From Sorghum bicolor (taxonomy: Eukaryota; Streptophyta; Magnoliopsida; Poales; Poaceae): 64,000 bases of DNA. Position 1 is the first letter of the stretch. Each line of letters begins with the position of its first letter. The position numbers and the translations under genes are program-made. Where the stretch lies: positions 23,766,071-23,830,070 of the forward strand of contig NC_012878.2 in the NCBI RefSeq assembly GCF_000003195.3, written 5' to 3'. The notes beneath the pieces are model-generated. The model saw only the letters and a list, made by a program, of their open reading frames with translations. It was not told where the DNA came from and searched no databases. This document shows positions 11,698-23,455 of this stretch, one piece after another.

Positions 11698-12710
11698 ACT
11701 TGTGAGATAAAGACTAAAGTTACTTAACCATTAGAAAGGCTATTCGTCTTTATAATATATCAAGAATAATAGACAAAGTATTTCTAGCTTGGTTAAGGCT
11801 GGGATTACAAGAATAGTGCTATGAACAAACTTAGAGAACAAATCATGTTGAGTTTAATCAGGTTGATCAATTTAAGTTGTAAATCTAACATGGTTATATT
11901 TTCATTTATTGCATACCAAGATCAAGAAGAAATTAATACCACTTATCTTAAGGTGCTACCTTCATTAGAGTGATGAAGGGTAAATGAATTTCAATGGTCT
12001 CTCTTTTTTTTCTTGTACCATGGGTTATTCATCTTGTCTCATATGTTGCACTCCTTTCTCACTCTTCAAACCTTCTGCTTCTCTCATTATGTCTTTTCTA
12101 CAAGGGGTTAGTGGACAACACATACCAGAAGGAATATACTATTTATCAAAGTACGAATAGTGTTTGCCTAAGCGTTAAAGATAAGTTTGTAGCTCATATT
12201 TTCAATGATTCACTAATTTAATTAATATATTTTTTTATATATCAAGATTAAAGCAAGGATATTATTTTGAAGCATACTCTTAACCTTGAATTGATTCTAC
12301 GAATAGTCTCCTAATATGATTTAAAAATTTTTTAAGTAGGAGGGGTTAGTCTATATGTACAAATAAATTCTTATATAAGTATGCTTGATTTTCATAATCT
12401 TTAAGTAATATTTTAAACCATACTTATAATAAAATAAGGAAGTTTGCAAGACTAAAGGTATTTATTCACATAGAACCAAGAATATGTATGGTGAACGACA
12501 GGAGCATTTTATTATATATTTTAGCAAGTTATGTTTGAGCATAGCATAAGGTAGAAATGACCAAGACAAATTAGCAACATGGTATGAGATGTTAATTAAA
12601 GTTACATGTTGCATGAGGCTTGGACAAACGTACCCCATATCTTCATCTTTATAAGTAAGTGATGACAAACTTACTTGGAAGAGGAGGGTTCGGGTTCATC
12701 TATTGGTGAG

Positions 12711-14171
12711 TGTTGATGGTCCTTAATGCCTATTTTATACCCTCAACTATTGCTCAATATAACATGATATCAACCATAAAGCATAGTTGTAGGGTTTGAT
12801 TCTAACAAGTTCCATAAGTTTTGGTGTTCTCACTTGTTTGTAGGAATATGCAATTTTCCATCAAATAAAAGTACGTCAAAGGATGATTTAGACTACACCA
12901 TTGCGACGGGCTTGACGAGACGATCAAAACGGACATATCATTTGCTATATTTCGAGTCTGGTGTGGAATGATATTAATTTTACAAATAAAGAAGAATTAC
13001 CACTAATGGGCCCCACGCCCAAGCAAGGACCATGACATGAGAAGAGGCTCATATGGCATGATAGAGGTCCAAGAGAGGCGCCCCAAGCTGCTCCCTTGAG
13101 TGGGCTCATATGAGGGATAACTAGAAGGCCCAAGTTGATGTATAATAACCCAACAGAGCAAACGGTGGACGAATTTGTCCCACATCGCCTGTCTAGAAGA
13201 GGTGGGAGGCTTTTCTAGGCTATAAATAAAGAGGCAGACCCCCTCCCTGGGGGCACCACATTATGGAGATGTAGAGGTGTCCCTCGAATGGATGACCTCT
13301 CACCTCTAGAGAATTAAGACTAAACTTTCCAATATAGTAGATTAGTTCTAGTTGAGAGTTAGGTAGAGCAGCGTGACGCCTAGGTTCTGGAGGAGTCTTC
13401 GGGAGGAGTCTTCTGGAGGAGTCATCAGACTTTTGGTATATCTTTGCATCTTTTCTTGTAATACTTATGCTTTAATATATTTTATCTTTTCTATTTACTT
13501 TTATGCATTACATTTGATTGGCTAGTATAGTTGTTATACTTTGGCATAGGATCTCCGCCCGCATCGGTTGCTCTAGTTATTAATTGTGACTAGAGTAGTA
13601 ATTGGTAGTAGAGACATGGTGTCTAGACTATAGGTTACCTGAGATTGCACCCAGTTCTATGGATAGTTGTGGTAGGCTCAGGTGGTGACAGCCCTGACAG
13701 GAAACGTATTCCACCATGTATGGATTGGTACTGTAGGACCGTAGTCGGAGCTTCCTAGTCCCCTTCTCATCTTTCTATGACTAGTGTTCTGATGTCCCAA
13801 AGTGTTATTTTGTGATTGCTTTACCTACCATGAATTAGTTATTATGGAACCCTAGTAATAGAGAAGTATTTAGGAACCTTAAACTCTCCTGTTGTCCTCT
13901 CAATTTAGCTATCTACTCTTTTATCATAGAATTGTCCGGTGTGTGTCATATATGCATAATTCATAACATCTATTAGTTACCCCTACTTTAGTCTAGTTGG
14001 TGTATTAGTTAGTAGATACATGATAGTGAACTATCAATGTCTTTATCCATTGTTTCCTAGTGGTAAAATATAAATAACGATACCTGGAATACTCCCGGTA
14101 AAATGCTACAATGGTCTTCTGTGCGCTTGCGGAATCCTTCATATTTTAATTATGCATAAGAAATACCAACG
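12711..14171 (+). repeat. Inverted LTR of F family (right arm)
   Basis: 1,461 bp, the mirror of 7845-9305. It starts TGTTGATGGTCC and ends ATACCAACG. U5 motif GTGCGCTTGCGG is at 14121-14132. Its promoter points right, so the two arm promoters diverge from the centre. Confidence 0.88.
13220..13230 (+). promoter_or_regulatory. TATA box, right-arm LTR
   Basis: CTATAAATAAA, the mirror copy of 8786-8796. Confidence 0.55.
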
Positions 14172-14179
14172 AGCATTTT

Positions 14180-14197
14180 TGGTGCCGTTGCCGGGGA
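14180..14197 (+). other. Primer-binding site in right arm (tRNA-Asp)
   Basis: TGGTGCCGTTGCCGGGGA, 17 of 18 bases complementary to plant tRNA-Asp. Mirror of 7819-7836. Confidence 0.85.
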
Positions 14198-14998
14198 AAC
14201 AATTGGCGTAAAGATTTTGATAATGATCTTGATATATGCTAATCTAATATGCCTCTAGCTTTAGTAGGATTACCGCTTTGTTCTGTTGAGTGTGGAATAG
14301 ACAGGACATCAGATGCCGCTTCGACCTTGCGACAAGATTCCACAAGATTGAAGAACCCAGGGTGCTTGAACATTCAAGATCCATCATTCTGGAACCCTGC
14401 CATCTCACAAGTTTGTGTATACACATATATATTATTTATTCTAACCATGTGTAGATTGGAGAAAAGGTCATCGTCACAAGAATACAACCCCCATCACATG
14501 TGACAGATATTTACGCTACGCCACTCATCCCAGTTCTGCATCATGGTAAGTGTGATCAAGGTGAGATAGTCTTACTCATGGGCTTTAAACCTTATGAGTA
14601 GTTATATTTTTATTTTCTTGCATACCACTGCATGTTTACTTTGAATCATCCATGCATCCACTTCATTTAGTTTTCGCATCCACATCATGTTTAGCTCCTT
14701 GCATGCATACAATTCATCTACATCTAAAAATAAAATAATATTTCTCACTGCGATCATACTCTACCATCACTATTGAGTAAATCTCTGTAATGCTCTCATT
14801 CTCCTCTTGTTTGCTACAGTATATGTTTAGGTTTTGTGTAGCTTCATACATCTCTTAAATAAAGCATGGTGCCTAGTTTAGGAGTGGTGATCTTACTCTC
14901 AAAGGCTTTTAATTACACGTGGTTAAAATGTCTACTTGAATCAAATTAGACATAGTGTCTATGTTGATTTTTGAGCTGATAGTATGCTATAGTAGATA

Positions 14999-15349
14999 AT
15001 CTTACTTAAATCTTATTTAAAGGAGTGCAGTTAATTTATACCAACAACTGCCCCTGTCCCCCTTTAGGCGCCCGCCCCTACGCTATGGTAGGTGGGCCCC
15101 AGTTTTCAGGGCATGCCTTCCCGAGTCTTCTAGAGTCTTCTGGAGTTGACATTCGGGTCTTCTCTCTATGTAAATCTAACATGTGGATCTCCTATTGTTA
15201 TTATTTTGATAACCCCCTGTAGAAACAGAAATTCACTAAAACTCGTGGAAATTGTCAGTAAAAACCCTAAGTCTATGGAGATGTTTAGTTTTATTCCCCT
15301 TTCTTCTCCTTGGTTGACATATAATTTTGATGGTTAACAACCGTCAACA
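14999..15349 (-). repeat. Truncated 3' LTR of relic element G
   Basis: The right end AACCGTCAACA (to 15349) and the following polypurine tract mark a minus-strand 3' LTR. It keeps one GGCGCCCGCCC motif (15067-15077) and the region resembling 26260-26340 of element A's LTR. The rest of the LTR is missing at the foldback junction. The origin of 14999-15045 is unclear. Confidence 0.65.
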
Positions 15350-15366
15350 AACTCCCCCAAGCTTGC
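15350..15366 (-). other. 3' polypurine tract of element G
   Basis: The minus strand reads GCAAGCTTGGGGGAGTT next to the LTR end. Confidence 0.65.
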
Positions 15367-16921
15367 CTTTTGCTTGTCCCTAAGCAAATAGCTAGAAAGG
15401 ATGGATCAGGAGTTGCTACAATGCTTTCACACCTCACAAGTACAAATGCTTTAAATAAGAACCCATCCCTAGACTAGAGTGAACTATCATAACTTCCAAA
15501 CTTACTCATGTTTCTTTCAACCATGGGACTTTTATCTATACTTGGGTCTTGAGCAGTTGAAAGATAGAACAATTAAGTCAAGCAATATTGTCTCATGCTC
15601 TGTTGTTCTACCTCTATCCTAGACTTTTTATAATTTTCAAAATAAAACTCAGAGTTCTTTAGTATGATCCTTTCAAGTCTCTCATTATGTGGTATTTTTA
15701 GATCCTCTCTAAGGCATTGAAAGGAGTGATGCATTTTCTCTTGCTATCAAGATATGTAGTATACAAGGCATTAATATAACCTTCACTCTCTCTCCACCCC
15801 ATATCTAATAAAGCTTATGTGGAGCTCATAGGTGTGGAGATAGCTAATGCATTGGATCTGATCGAACCATGGATCCAAATGAACTCACCACATAATCAAC
15901 TGGTTTGTGCATGTGTGGTTTTATATGTGGATGCTGAATTAGAGAATGTTTGTGGAAGGAGAAGGGGTGCAAAATAATTCTAATGCTCATTTACTTGGAA
16001 TGATTCCTCAAACTTTGAACTTGAAAAATTGATAATAAACTTGGGCTCATAAATCTTTCTTTCTTTTCTTTTTTTATGGAATTTTGTCCAATAATTTTCT
16101 GGCAGCCCATCAATTCTTTTTGTAACATATATTTTATAGAGGAATAAGAGATAAAACTTAGAACATTGAACTTAAGATAATTGGCTAGCAAATAAGCAAG
16201 GGAAATATTTTTGGTGTTCACTCTTAGTGTAAGAGTGGAACATCTTTGGATAGGTAAATATGGAATATTTATGTGGTGCGTACTTCTAGAGTAGAAGCAG
16301 CAAAAGGGTGAACATGAGTGTGCGTGATACCGGTATTAGTTATATGATGAGTTCCTAAGGGTCAACATAGCTCGAGCAAACACAAAGCCCTATATATATG
16401 TGGAGGCTTCCTATTCTAAATAAATATGGCCATGGTAGGAATTTTATATTCTTTATCATACATAGAACTCATCATGAAGCATTTTAATTTTCATAAAATA
16501 AACCTCTAGATTTAATAGCACTAGGAACATAATAAACAACAGCTCAGACTATATCATATCATATCCATCAACTACCTAGACTTAGTTTAAGCATATGCTC
16601 CCACAGGTTTAAAGTGTAGAGTAAATTCAGTTGTCTAATAGTTTATCCAATCCATGGGAGAATTCAAATTTAAAACTAGGCATTTGAAAAGAATTAAGGC
16701 AGAGCAACTATTCATCATTTCCATCATGCCTTCTTCATCTCTACATATTTTATTTATAGCAAACTTAATAGAAAAATAAAGCAAACTTATATTACACACT
16801 CTTTTTATTTGGTTTTCATTTTTAAGCAAACTCAAACTTAAACAAATTAAACAACTAATATTAATTTAAGAGAAAGGAAATAAATCAAAATTCAGGGAAA
16901 AAGAAAACTTACCTTGATAAT

Positions 16922-16940
16922 GGGGGTCCTCCCCCAAGCT
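16922..16940 (-). promoter_or_regulatory. Internal polypurine tract with hairpin, element G
   Basis: The minus strand reads AGCTTGGGGGAGGACCCCC. G5 and C5 can pair across a 4-nt loop. It lies just 3' of the ORF1 stop. Confidence 0.55.
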
Positions 16941-16956
16941 AGTCTTCTTTCGGGAT

Positions 16957-17043
16957 CTATAGGAATGCGAAGATATCACTTAGAGTGTTATTGGCTTGGT
17001 CTTGTCCTTCTGGAATAGAGGCCAACGTCTGTGTGGTGGTTTG
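16957..17043 (-). pseudogene. C-terminal end of G ORF1 (Athila ORF1-like)
   Basis: The minus-strand frame reads a Gln/Thr/Asn-rich tail ending DIFAFL and TAG (16959-16957). Removing element A and one GTTTG copy joins this frame directly to 26415-26528, giving WDQTTTQTLASIPEG across the junction. The gene resembles the C-terminal tail of Athila-type ORF1 proteins. It is a fragment because A and H interrupt it. Confidence 0.55.
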
Positions 17044-18277
17044 TGTTGATATTTGGGAACACAATAAGGAATTGATCCGCAAGCGCACGGATATCGGTGA
17101 GCACTTCACCGGGAAATTATCCAGAGTATCGTATTTATTTTTTTACCACTAGGAGAAAGAGTGCATCTGACTAACCGGTCTATTACTACTAACCTTTAGG
17201 CACAAAGAATGTCTTTCGATGTGAGTGATAAATAGAGAAGACTGCAACCGTAGTCTCCTTCTAACCTTGGTAAGGATGATCTACTGTTCTAATGGGGAGG
17301 CTAACGGAATCTAGACACCACAAAGGATGTTCAATCCGCACCTATAAACCCTATCCTTCCTGCTAACGAGATGTGATCTACAAAGGTAACTCGGAATTGT
17401 CACGTTCCTCACTACTACCACGGTCCAGCTAGTCAGGGAATATCTATGAGTACCCCAGCCTAAACACCACGTTTACGCCAGCAATGATTACTCTAAACTC
17501 TACGCGAAGAGATTAAAGTAAACTCATAAACCATAAGAACAATAAAACAAGAACTTACTAGAATTTAGAAGTCGAAATACTGAAAAATCCTAGGAGCAAG
17601 CTTCGGGTTAGGAGAACTTGATCCCGTAGGTACAAGCTTGGAGTAGACACCGACAGGCCGGGCTTCCTCCAATCTACACCTCCACTCTATCTCTCTCAAT
17701 CTAGTAGAAACTAGAAGATCTATTTCTACCTTACATTGGTTCCTAAGCCTAAAAAAGAAATATTAATTAGAGAAGAGGTTTTCCTTCGAGGGCACCCCTC
17801 AGTCTCTATGATAATTTCTTCATGTCTTCTCCAGGGGCCAGGGGGGTCTCCTTATATAGTCCTTCCCTTCTATGCGTTTTTGGGTCGGTAGGCGAGGTGG
17901 TACTATGTTTTCCTTGATCCAATAGGTCGGTGGAATATCCCGTGCGAAGAGAGTCCCGAACTGCATCCAGCAGGGGGCGGGCGCCCAGGTCACTAGGGTG
18001 GGCACCCTGGGCCTGGCCCCTTTTGGCCTCCGTCTTCTTCCCGTGGCTTCTGGAGTCTTGTAGATGGTAAAAAATCGTGCGGTGCATTGATATCTCTATG
18101 TAATCCTGACATGTGGGCCTTTCTTCCTTATTTCCTGATAACCCCCTGCAGAAACAGATAAACAACAAAACTCATGGAATTCTGTCAGATCAAACCCTAA
18201 TTCTAGGTGTTGGTTGCATATTGGTCCTTTCTCTTGTTTATTTGATAATTAAAATTAATACTTAAGAACCGTCAACA
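17044..18277 (-). repeat. 3' LTR of element A
   Basis: 1,234 bp, TGTTGACGG...ATATCAACA on the minus strand. U5 motif ATCCGTGCGCTTGCGGAT is at 17075-17092. A minus-strand TATATAAGG box corresponds to that in the 5' LTR. Confidence 0.93.
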
Positions 18278-18294
18278 AATACCCCCATACTTAG
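18278..18294 (-). other. 3' polypurine tract of element A
   Basis: The minus strand reads CTAAGTATGGGGGTATT next to the 3' LTR. The variant AAGTATGGGGG differs from the AGCTTGGGGG of sister elements and is repeated at A's internal tract (19385-19400). Confidence 0.65.
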
Positions 18295-18787
18295 GCTTTT
18301 ACTCGTCCTCGAGAAAAGGATGGTTAAGAACAATATCTGAGGTAAACATTTAAAACATTCTCTTTATAATTGCAGGGTGTTAAAAATTCCACTGTGTACC
18401 ATAGTCAGGGATGTTTATGGTTAAGAGTAAAGATCCTTTCTTCTCAATCCTGTCACTTGGAGTTTTTGGTATATTTTTGAAAGAAAGTTAGCATACCTTT
18501 TTATCCTCATAGGTTCTCTCAGATCACTCATTATCTTTTATATATATCTCACTGAGGCTGTTTTAATTTTGCAAAAATTCTCAAGCATACTTACTTTGCA
18601 TTTATTGCCTGATCAAAACGGGATCCGAGGAGGGGAATGTCATACTCTTAGATCAAAGACTTTGGAAATTAAAATCTTTGTCAACTCTTGCTGGCATATT
18701 GCTTATTAGAGGGACCATGCGCTATCATTTTCTCTTTTTCTTCTCTTTTTTTTAAGTGGATACCAAAGTGCCCCTAATTCTACTGCC

Positions 18788-18833
18788 GGACACTTGTCCA
18801 TTTTTTTTCTGCGAGGTTGTCGAGCACTTGCTC
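18788..18833 (-). promoter_or_regulatory. Paired palindromes in element A
   Basis: GGACACTTGTCC and GAGCACTTGCTC, starts 34 nt apart. Each has 5-bp complementary arms. Related pairs occur in B (32080-32149) and C (58614-58679) with stem-preserving base changes. Confidence 0.5.
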
Positions 18834-19384
18834 CTTTTTATTTCCTCGAAATATCTCTATTTTTGCATAACCCATGCCTCTAATGCAATAATACTTCGGA
18901 AGAGTGAATCTTTCTGAAATAATGTCTTGATCTTAGGAGCATGATAAACCTCTCAACAAGGGTCTAACTCATTTTGGACAAACTCAATACAGAGTAGATA
19001 GCTTTTATAATCATAATTAATATTTTTAGTTTTATCAGGCATATAAAACACTGAGGATGGTAGCTAGAGTTTTGAATATTTTGAAATGAATTCTCCAAGC
19101 AACAATGATATCAAGAATAAGAAACTCATACTCTACCATCACATATTCCACAATGACTTAAGTAACACAGGGTTTTAAAATGATTTTATAATAATTGCAA
19201 GTTTTCAGGAAATATCACAGATTGAGATTAATCATGATTAGAAATATTTTAATCTTTTTAATTTATCATGTCGGAAACAGTAATCTGCATAATCCAAAAT
19301 AGTTGTATGTGTAGAGTAAAGTGTGCAAAGTGTGTACCTGAATTGTGGAGTGGTGTGGTCGGAGTGTGTTTAGCATGTCGAGGG

Positions 19385-19400
19385 ATCTCCCCCATACTTG
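19385..19400 (-). promoter_or_regulatory. Internal polypurine tract of element A
   Basis: The minus strand reads CAAGTATGGGGGAGAT followed by CCC. It is a near copy of A's own 3' tract (18278-18294), and G3/C3 can pair around ATCT. Confidence 0.55.
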
Positions 19401-19442
19401 TTTTCTGCTTTCTTGTAAAAATAAAGTAGAGACACACAAGGC

Positions 19443-19543
<101 letters not shown>

Positions 19544-19683
19544 CTTTATTAATCTTGAGGCATTTATTACAAAAGACTAGTAGCAAACTGATGATAATAG
19601 TAAACTGATGATAATAGCAAACCTAAACCGAATTTAAAGATAAATGACTAAGATGTATTGCCTCAAGGTCTAATTTAGATAAC

Positions 19684-20313
19684 TTAGCGGCGCTCTAATT
19701 CCTTGATCTTCTTGTTGGCATTGGCAAGATCCTGCCTAAGGCCTAGTATAATGGTTTTGTCGTTAGAGAGCTGCCTAGTGAGGGAATTAATCGAGGACTG
19801 GAGGTCTATGATAATTCTGTCTAGTCTGCGAACGTCCTCATCAATATCCATTATAGTCTTGCGACGCTTGGGAGGTGTCTCAAAAGCATTGAGAGCGTGC
19901 TTCGGGGCTGCCTTTGGAGGGATGAAACGGACTTTGGCAGCTCTAATCCCTTCAAAGTAAGGTCTTTCCTCCTCCGTAGTGTAGCGAACGCTGCTGATCT
20001 CGCCGCTCCGGTTGGTCTTGACTCCAATGACCCTCTCATTGGGTCTAGGTGGAAGGATCCTTGTGCCAATTGGCACCTTGATAGTGGTCTTCGTCTTGGA
20101 TGATGATCCTTTGAGAAGTAGGGGTTGTGGTGGTGCGGTGAGAACTGGTTGAGCATGGTAAGATTGGGCGGAGCTGCGTTGGCGTAATGGCATGGCTTCT
20201 AGCTATCGCTCTGTGTTGGCCGGGACGAGAGCACGGGCATCGGGGTCTTCCACAGGCTCCATGTTGAGGTTGAAGGGGACGACTTCCCAATCATCGTGGT
20301 ACTTCTTGGCCAT
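19684..20313 (-). pseudogene. Extra 3' ORF of element A: basic, coiled-coil protein
   Basis: One frame runs from ATG at 20313 to the stop at 19684 (210 codons with the stop), broken once by TAG at 20205-20203. The N-terminus begins MAKKYHDDWEVVPF. The middle is Pro/Arg/Lys-rich and includes a PPKRRK basic cluster that could be a nuclear localisation signal. The last about 50 residues, up to the ending KKIKELERR, have hydrophobic residues at heptad spacing, suggesting a coiled coil. The place after integrase is where Athila elements carry an envelope-like ORF, but I see no signal peptide or membrane segment here. A nucleic-acid-binding or regulatory accessory protein is possible. The function is not known to me. 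The next frame that may start at 20193 is the part after the stop. Confidence 0.5.
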
Positions 20314-20669
20314 AGGAGCAGCAAGGAACTAATCAAGCTCTAATTGAAGGAGAGAAGGCTTGGTGGATTGGTGTTTGAAAACTGAGGTCAGGGGTCTGTT
20401 TATATAGGGGTCAAAAAGTGCCTCTATGGGTTGTTCGGGTTTCTCCCGTCGACGTGCGTGCGAAACTTTCCGTCCGAGGGATTATTCGAATTACCATAAG
20501 TGCATTTTCCATAACAGAGAAAGTCGGGACCGAGGGGGAACAGGAGCTGGGCGCCCGCCCTCTCTCTGGCCCCTCTGTGGGCCCACTTTTCCGAGCGCGT
20601 TTCTAGATGCGAAATTATTTAGAAAAATATATATATGACCCAAAAACATCAGACTAAAAGTGTCGGGCT
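20314..20669 (-). other. Spacer between integrase and 3' ORF of A
   Basis: No gene seen. It contains GGGCGCCCAGC-like GC-rich sequence near 20546-20560, similar to the GC palindromes of the LTR U3. Confidence 0.4.
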
Positions 20670-21168
20670 CTAACTCTCCATGGGAAGGTAAAAATGGACT
20701 ACGTCTATTTCTTCAAATTCCTCATTGGGCTCTAAAAACAATTTAAGACGTTGACCATTTACCTTGAATAACGTACCTTCGCTATTTTGAAGTGTGATAG
20801 CTCCGTGGGATGATGAATTAATTACCTTGAATGGTCCTTCCCATTTGCTCTGGAGTTTTCCATGCCCGAAAAGCTTCACCCTGGAATTAAAAAGTAATAC
20901 CTTATCTCCGGGTGTGAACTCCTTCTTTTTGATTCTCTTGTCATGCCACCTTTTGACTCTTTCTTTGTAAATCTTTGAATTATGATATGCTTTCTCTCGC
21001 CATTCTTCCAATTCTGATAGTTGCATTCTTCTATAATCTCCAGCAACATCTAGGTCCATATTCCATCTCTTTATGGCCCAGTGTGCCTTAAACTCTAGTT
21101 CAACAGGTAGATGGCAAGTCTTATGGAGACATTCCGATTGGGGTCTTGTATGTTGTCCGGTAAGCCTA
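20670..21168 (-). pseudogene. Integrase C-terminal part, element A
   Basis: After the TAG at 21168-21166 and a short deletion near 21117-21125 that shifts the frame, the minus strand resumes an integrase C-terminal domain. It starts at [11 protein letters not shown], passes through [11 protein letters not shown] and ends with the [18 protein letters not shown] and GPFKVI motifs, stopping at 20670. These tail motifs are standard in Ty3/gypsy integrases. The deletion removes the residues normally found between GMSP and KTCHLP. Confidence 0.8.
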
Positions 21169-22593
21169 GAGTGCATCGGGTAACTTGTCTTTCCACGCCG
21201 TTCCCGTTTCATTTACTGTCTTCTGAAGAATATTCTTGATTTGTTTGTTGGAAGTCTCTACTTGGCCACTTGTCTGAGGATGATAGGGGGTAGCGACGTT
21301 GTGACAGATTCCATGTCTTGATAGGTATTGCTTGAAGCGTTTGTCGATGAAGTGTGCTCCTCCATCACTTATCACTACTCTGGGAACTCCAAATCTTGGA
21401 AATATAATTTCTTCAAACATCCTCTTTGAACTGACGTTGTCGGCATGCTTGCAAGGTAATGCCTCTACCCACTTGGAGACATAGTCAACTGCCACCAAGA
21501 TGTACTCACACTTCTTTGATGGAGGAAATGGACCCATGTAGTCTATTCCCCAGACATCAAAGAGCTCAATCTGAAGGTTGTTGGTGAGTGGCATTGCATC
21601 TCTTGTATTTATGTTCCCGTGCCTTTGACATGGCCCACATCTTCTGATATATTGCTTCGTGTCTTCATACATTGTAGGCCAGTAGAATCCACACTGCCAG
21701 ATCTTTGAATGTGTACGGAATGCTCCATAGTGACCTCCATATGGTGATGAATGACATCTGTCGATGATCTTCCATCCTTCCTCAGTGGTCACACATCTCC
21801 TGAGTAAGCCATCAGAGCATACTCGGAAGAGGTATGGGTCATCCCATATATGTGAATGACTTTCTTGAATAAGCTTCTTCTTGTTTGCTCCTAGTGGTAC
21901 ATACCCTGAAACCATAAAATTAACAATATCTGCATACCAGGGGTCAGACCTGTTAATCTCGTAGAGCATGTCGTCCCGGAGTGAATCATTGATGGGGGTT
22001 TCCTGTGGACTCTTAAAATACATTCTAGACAAGTGATCTGCAATAGAATTTTCTACTCCTTTTTTATCTTTTATTTCTAAGTCAAATTCTTGGAGTAATA
22101 AGATCCATCTAATCAGGCGAGGTTTAGCATCTTTTTTAGTGAGCAAATATTTTAGTGCAGCATGATCAGTGTAAACAATTATTTTAGCTCCAACTAAATA
22201 AGATCTAAATTTATCAATGGCAAAGACAACAGCCAGAAGCTCTTTTTCAGTGGTTGCATAATTAAGTTGAGCTCCTGTCAAAGTTTTACTAGCATAAGCA
22301 ATTGCATGATGCTTGTTATCTTTAGTTTGTCCCAATACTGCCCCCACAACATAATCACTAGCATCACACATAATTTCAAAAGGCAACGACCAATCAGGGG
22401 GTTGAATGATTGGTGCAGAGATGAGTGCTTTCTTTAATAAATTGAAAGATGTTAGACATGCATCATCAAATTCAAAAGGAGCGTCCTTGGCTAGCAAAAG
22501 AGTAAGTGGTCTAGCAATGAATGAAAAATCTTTTATGAATCTACGATAAAAACCAGCATGGCCAAGAAAGCTTCGAATTCCTTTTATATTCAC
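21166..22593 (-). pseudogene. RT thumb, RNase H and integrase core, element A
   Basis: A 475-codon open segment of pol. Residues 1-60 are the RT thumb ([16 protein letters not shown]). RNase H follows with CDASD (D77), TEKELLA (E116/E118), YTDH (D143) and ADHLSR (D186). The integrase zinc finger has H281, H288, C319 and C322. The catalytic triad D351, D410 and E446 keeps the D,D(35)E spacing. All key residues are intact, unlike element B. It ends at TAG 21168-21166 and is preceded by a TAA at 22620-22618 and a frameshift. I treat it as part of one broken gag-pol gene. Confidence 0.92.
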
Positions 22594-22684
22594 AGGTGGA
22601 GGTAGTTGTTTAATTACTTAAACTTTAGCTTTGTCTACCTCAATACCTCTTTCAGATACTAGGTGTCCCAGCACTATTCCTTCC

Positions 22685-23437
22685 CTAACCGTAAAATGAC
22701 ATTTTTTTCCAATTAAGGATTAAGTGCTTTTCTTCACATCTTTGCAAAACCTTGTCTAAGTTTTCAAGACAACTATCAAAAGTTTTTCCATAAACAGAGA
22801 AATCATCCATGAAAACTTCCATAATCTCTTCAATCATATCAGAAAATATAGACATCATGCATCTTTGAAAAGAAGCTGGTGCATTACATAACCCAAAAGA
22901 CATTCTACGATAAGCATAAGTTCCATATGGGCATGTAAAAGTGGTTTTGCTTTGATCATCGGGATGGATCGGGATTTGGTGATATCCTGAATATCCATCT
23001 AAGAAACAGAAGAACGAATGGTTTGCTAACCACTCTAGCATCTCATCTATGAAAGGCAAAGGAAAGTGATCCTTTCTCGTGGCTTTATTTAATTTTCTAT
23101 AGTCTATGCACATCCGCCATCCTGTGACGGTGCGTTGCGGAATTAGCTCGTTCTTTTCATTCATAATAACAGTCATGCCTCCCTTTTTAGGCACAACTTG
23201 CACTGGGCTTACCCACTCACTGTGCGGCACAGGATATATAATCCCTGCATGCAGCAACTTTATAACTTCCTTTTTAACTACCTCTCTCATAGTGTTGTTA
23301 AGTCTACGTTGGGGTTCTCGAGAGGGTGTAACAGAAGGATCTGTTGGAATACGATGGGTACAAATCATAGGACTGATTCCTATAAGATCTTGAAGTGAGT
23401 AGCCAAAAACTGAGTGATGTTTTTCAAGAATGGTCAT
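22685..23437 (-). pseudogene. Reverse transcriptase, element A
   Basis: A 250-codon segment of pol. It holds the RT fingers and palm, with FLDGYSGYHQI (residues 145-155) and the catalytic FMDD at 209-212. FMDD is the Ty3/gypsy variant of YMDD. The frame shifts in a run of seven T on the plus strand (22702-22708), after LILNW. Upstream it is separated from the protease-like segment only by TAG 23458-23456 in the same frame. The closest family I recognise is the Athila lineage of grasses. Confidence 0.93.
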
Positions 23438-23455
23438 TAATCGCAGAGTTTGATC

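Larger units (their letters stand above)
11356..14998 (-). repeat. Right arm of 8-kb foldback (inverted repeat)
   Basis: Exact mirror of 7018-10660. It carries F-family interior (11356-12710), a plus-oriented LTR (12711-14171), a PBS (14180-14197) and leader sequence to 14998. Past 14998 homology to the left flank stops abruptly. The arm's LTR 3' terminus reads CCAACG rather than CCAACA. Confidence 0.92.
15350..17043 (-). mobile_element. Interior of relic element G (left part)
   Basis: Minus-strand interior of a non-autonomous member of the same superfamily. It has a 3' polypurine tract at 15350-15366, a non-coding module to about 16920 with the shared ACCTAGACTTAG block (16556-16610), an internal tract (16922-16940) and the end of an Athila ORF1-like gene (16957-17043). 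It is cut at 17043 by element A and resumes at 26415. No other gene is visible. Confidence 0.7.
18295..19442 (-). other. Non-coding 3' module of element A
   Basis: I see no gene. It contains two palindromes, GGACACTTGTCC (18788-18799) and GAGCACTTGCTC (18822-18833), next to the conserved string CCCCTAATTCTACT. The internal polypurine tract lies at 19385-19400. The AT-rich remainder shows nothing else I recognise. Confidence 0.6.

Noticed and set aside
17806..18168. Repeated frames starting MLFICFCRGLSGNKEERP or similar in several LTRs (17806, 25958, 31221, 37907, 59470, 61132)
   Set aside because: The frame recurs in A, B and C LTRs, but it overlaps the promoter region and varies in length and end. 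It is more likely a by-product of conserved LTR sequence than a gene.
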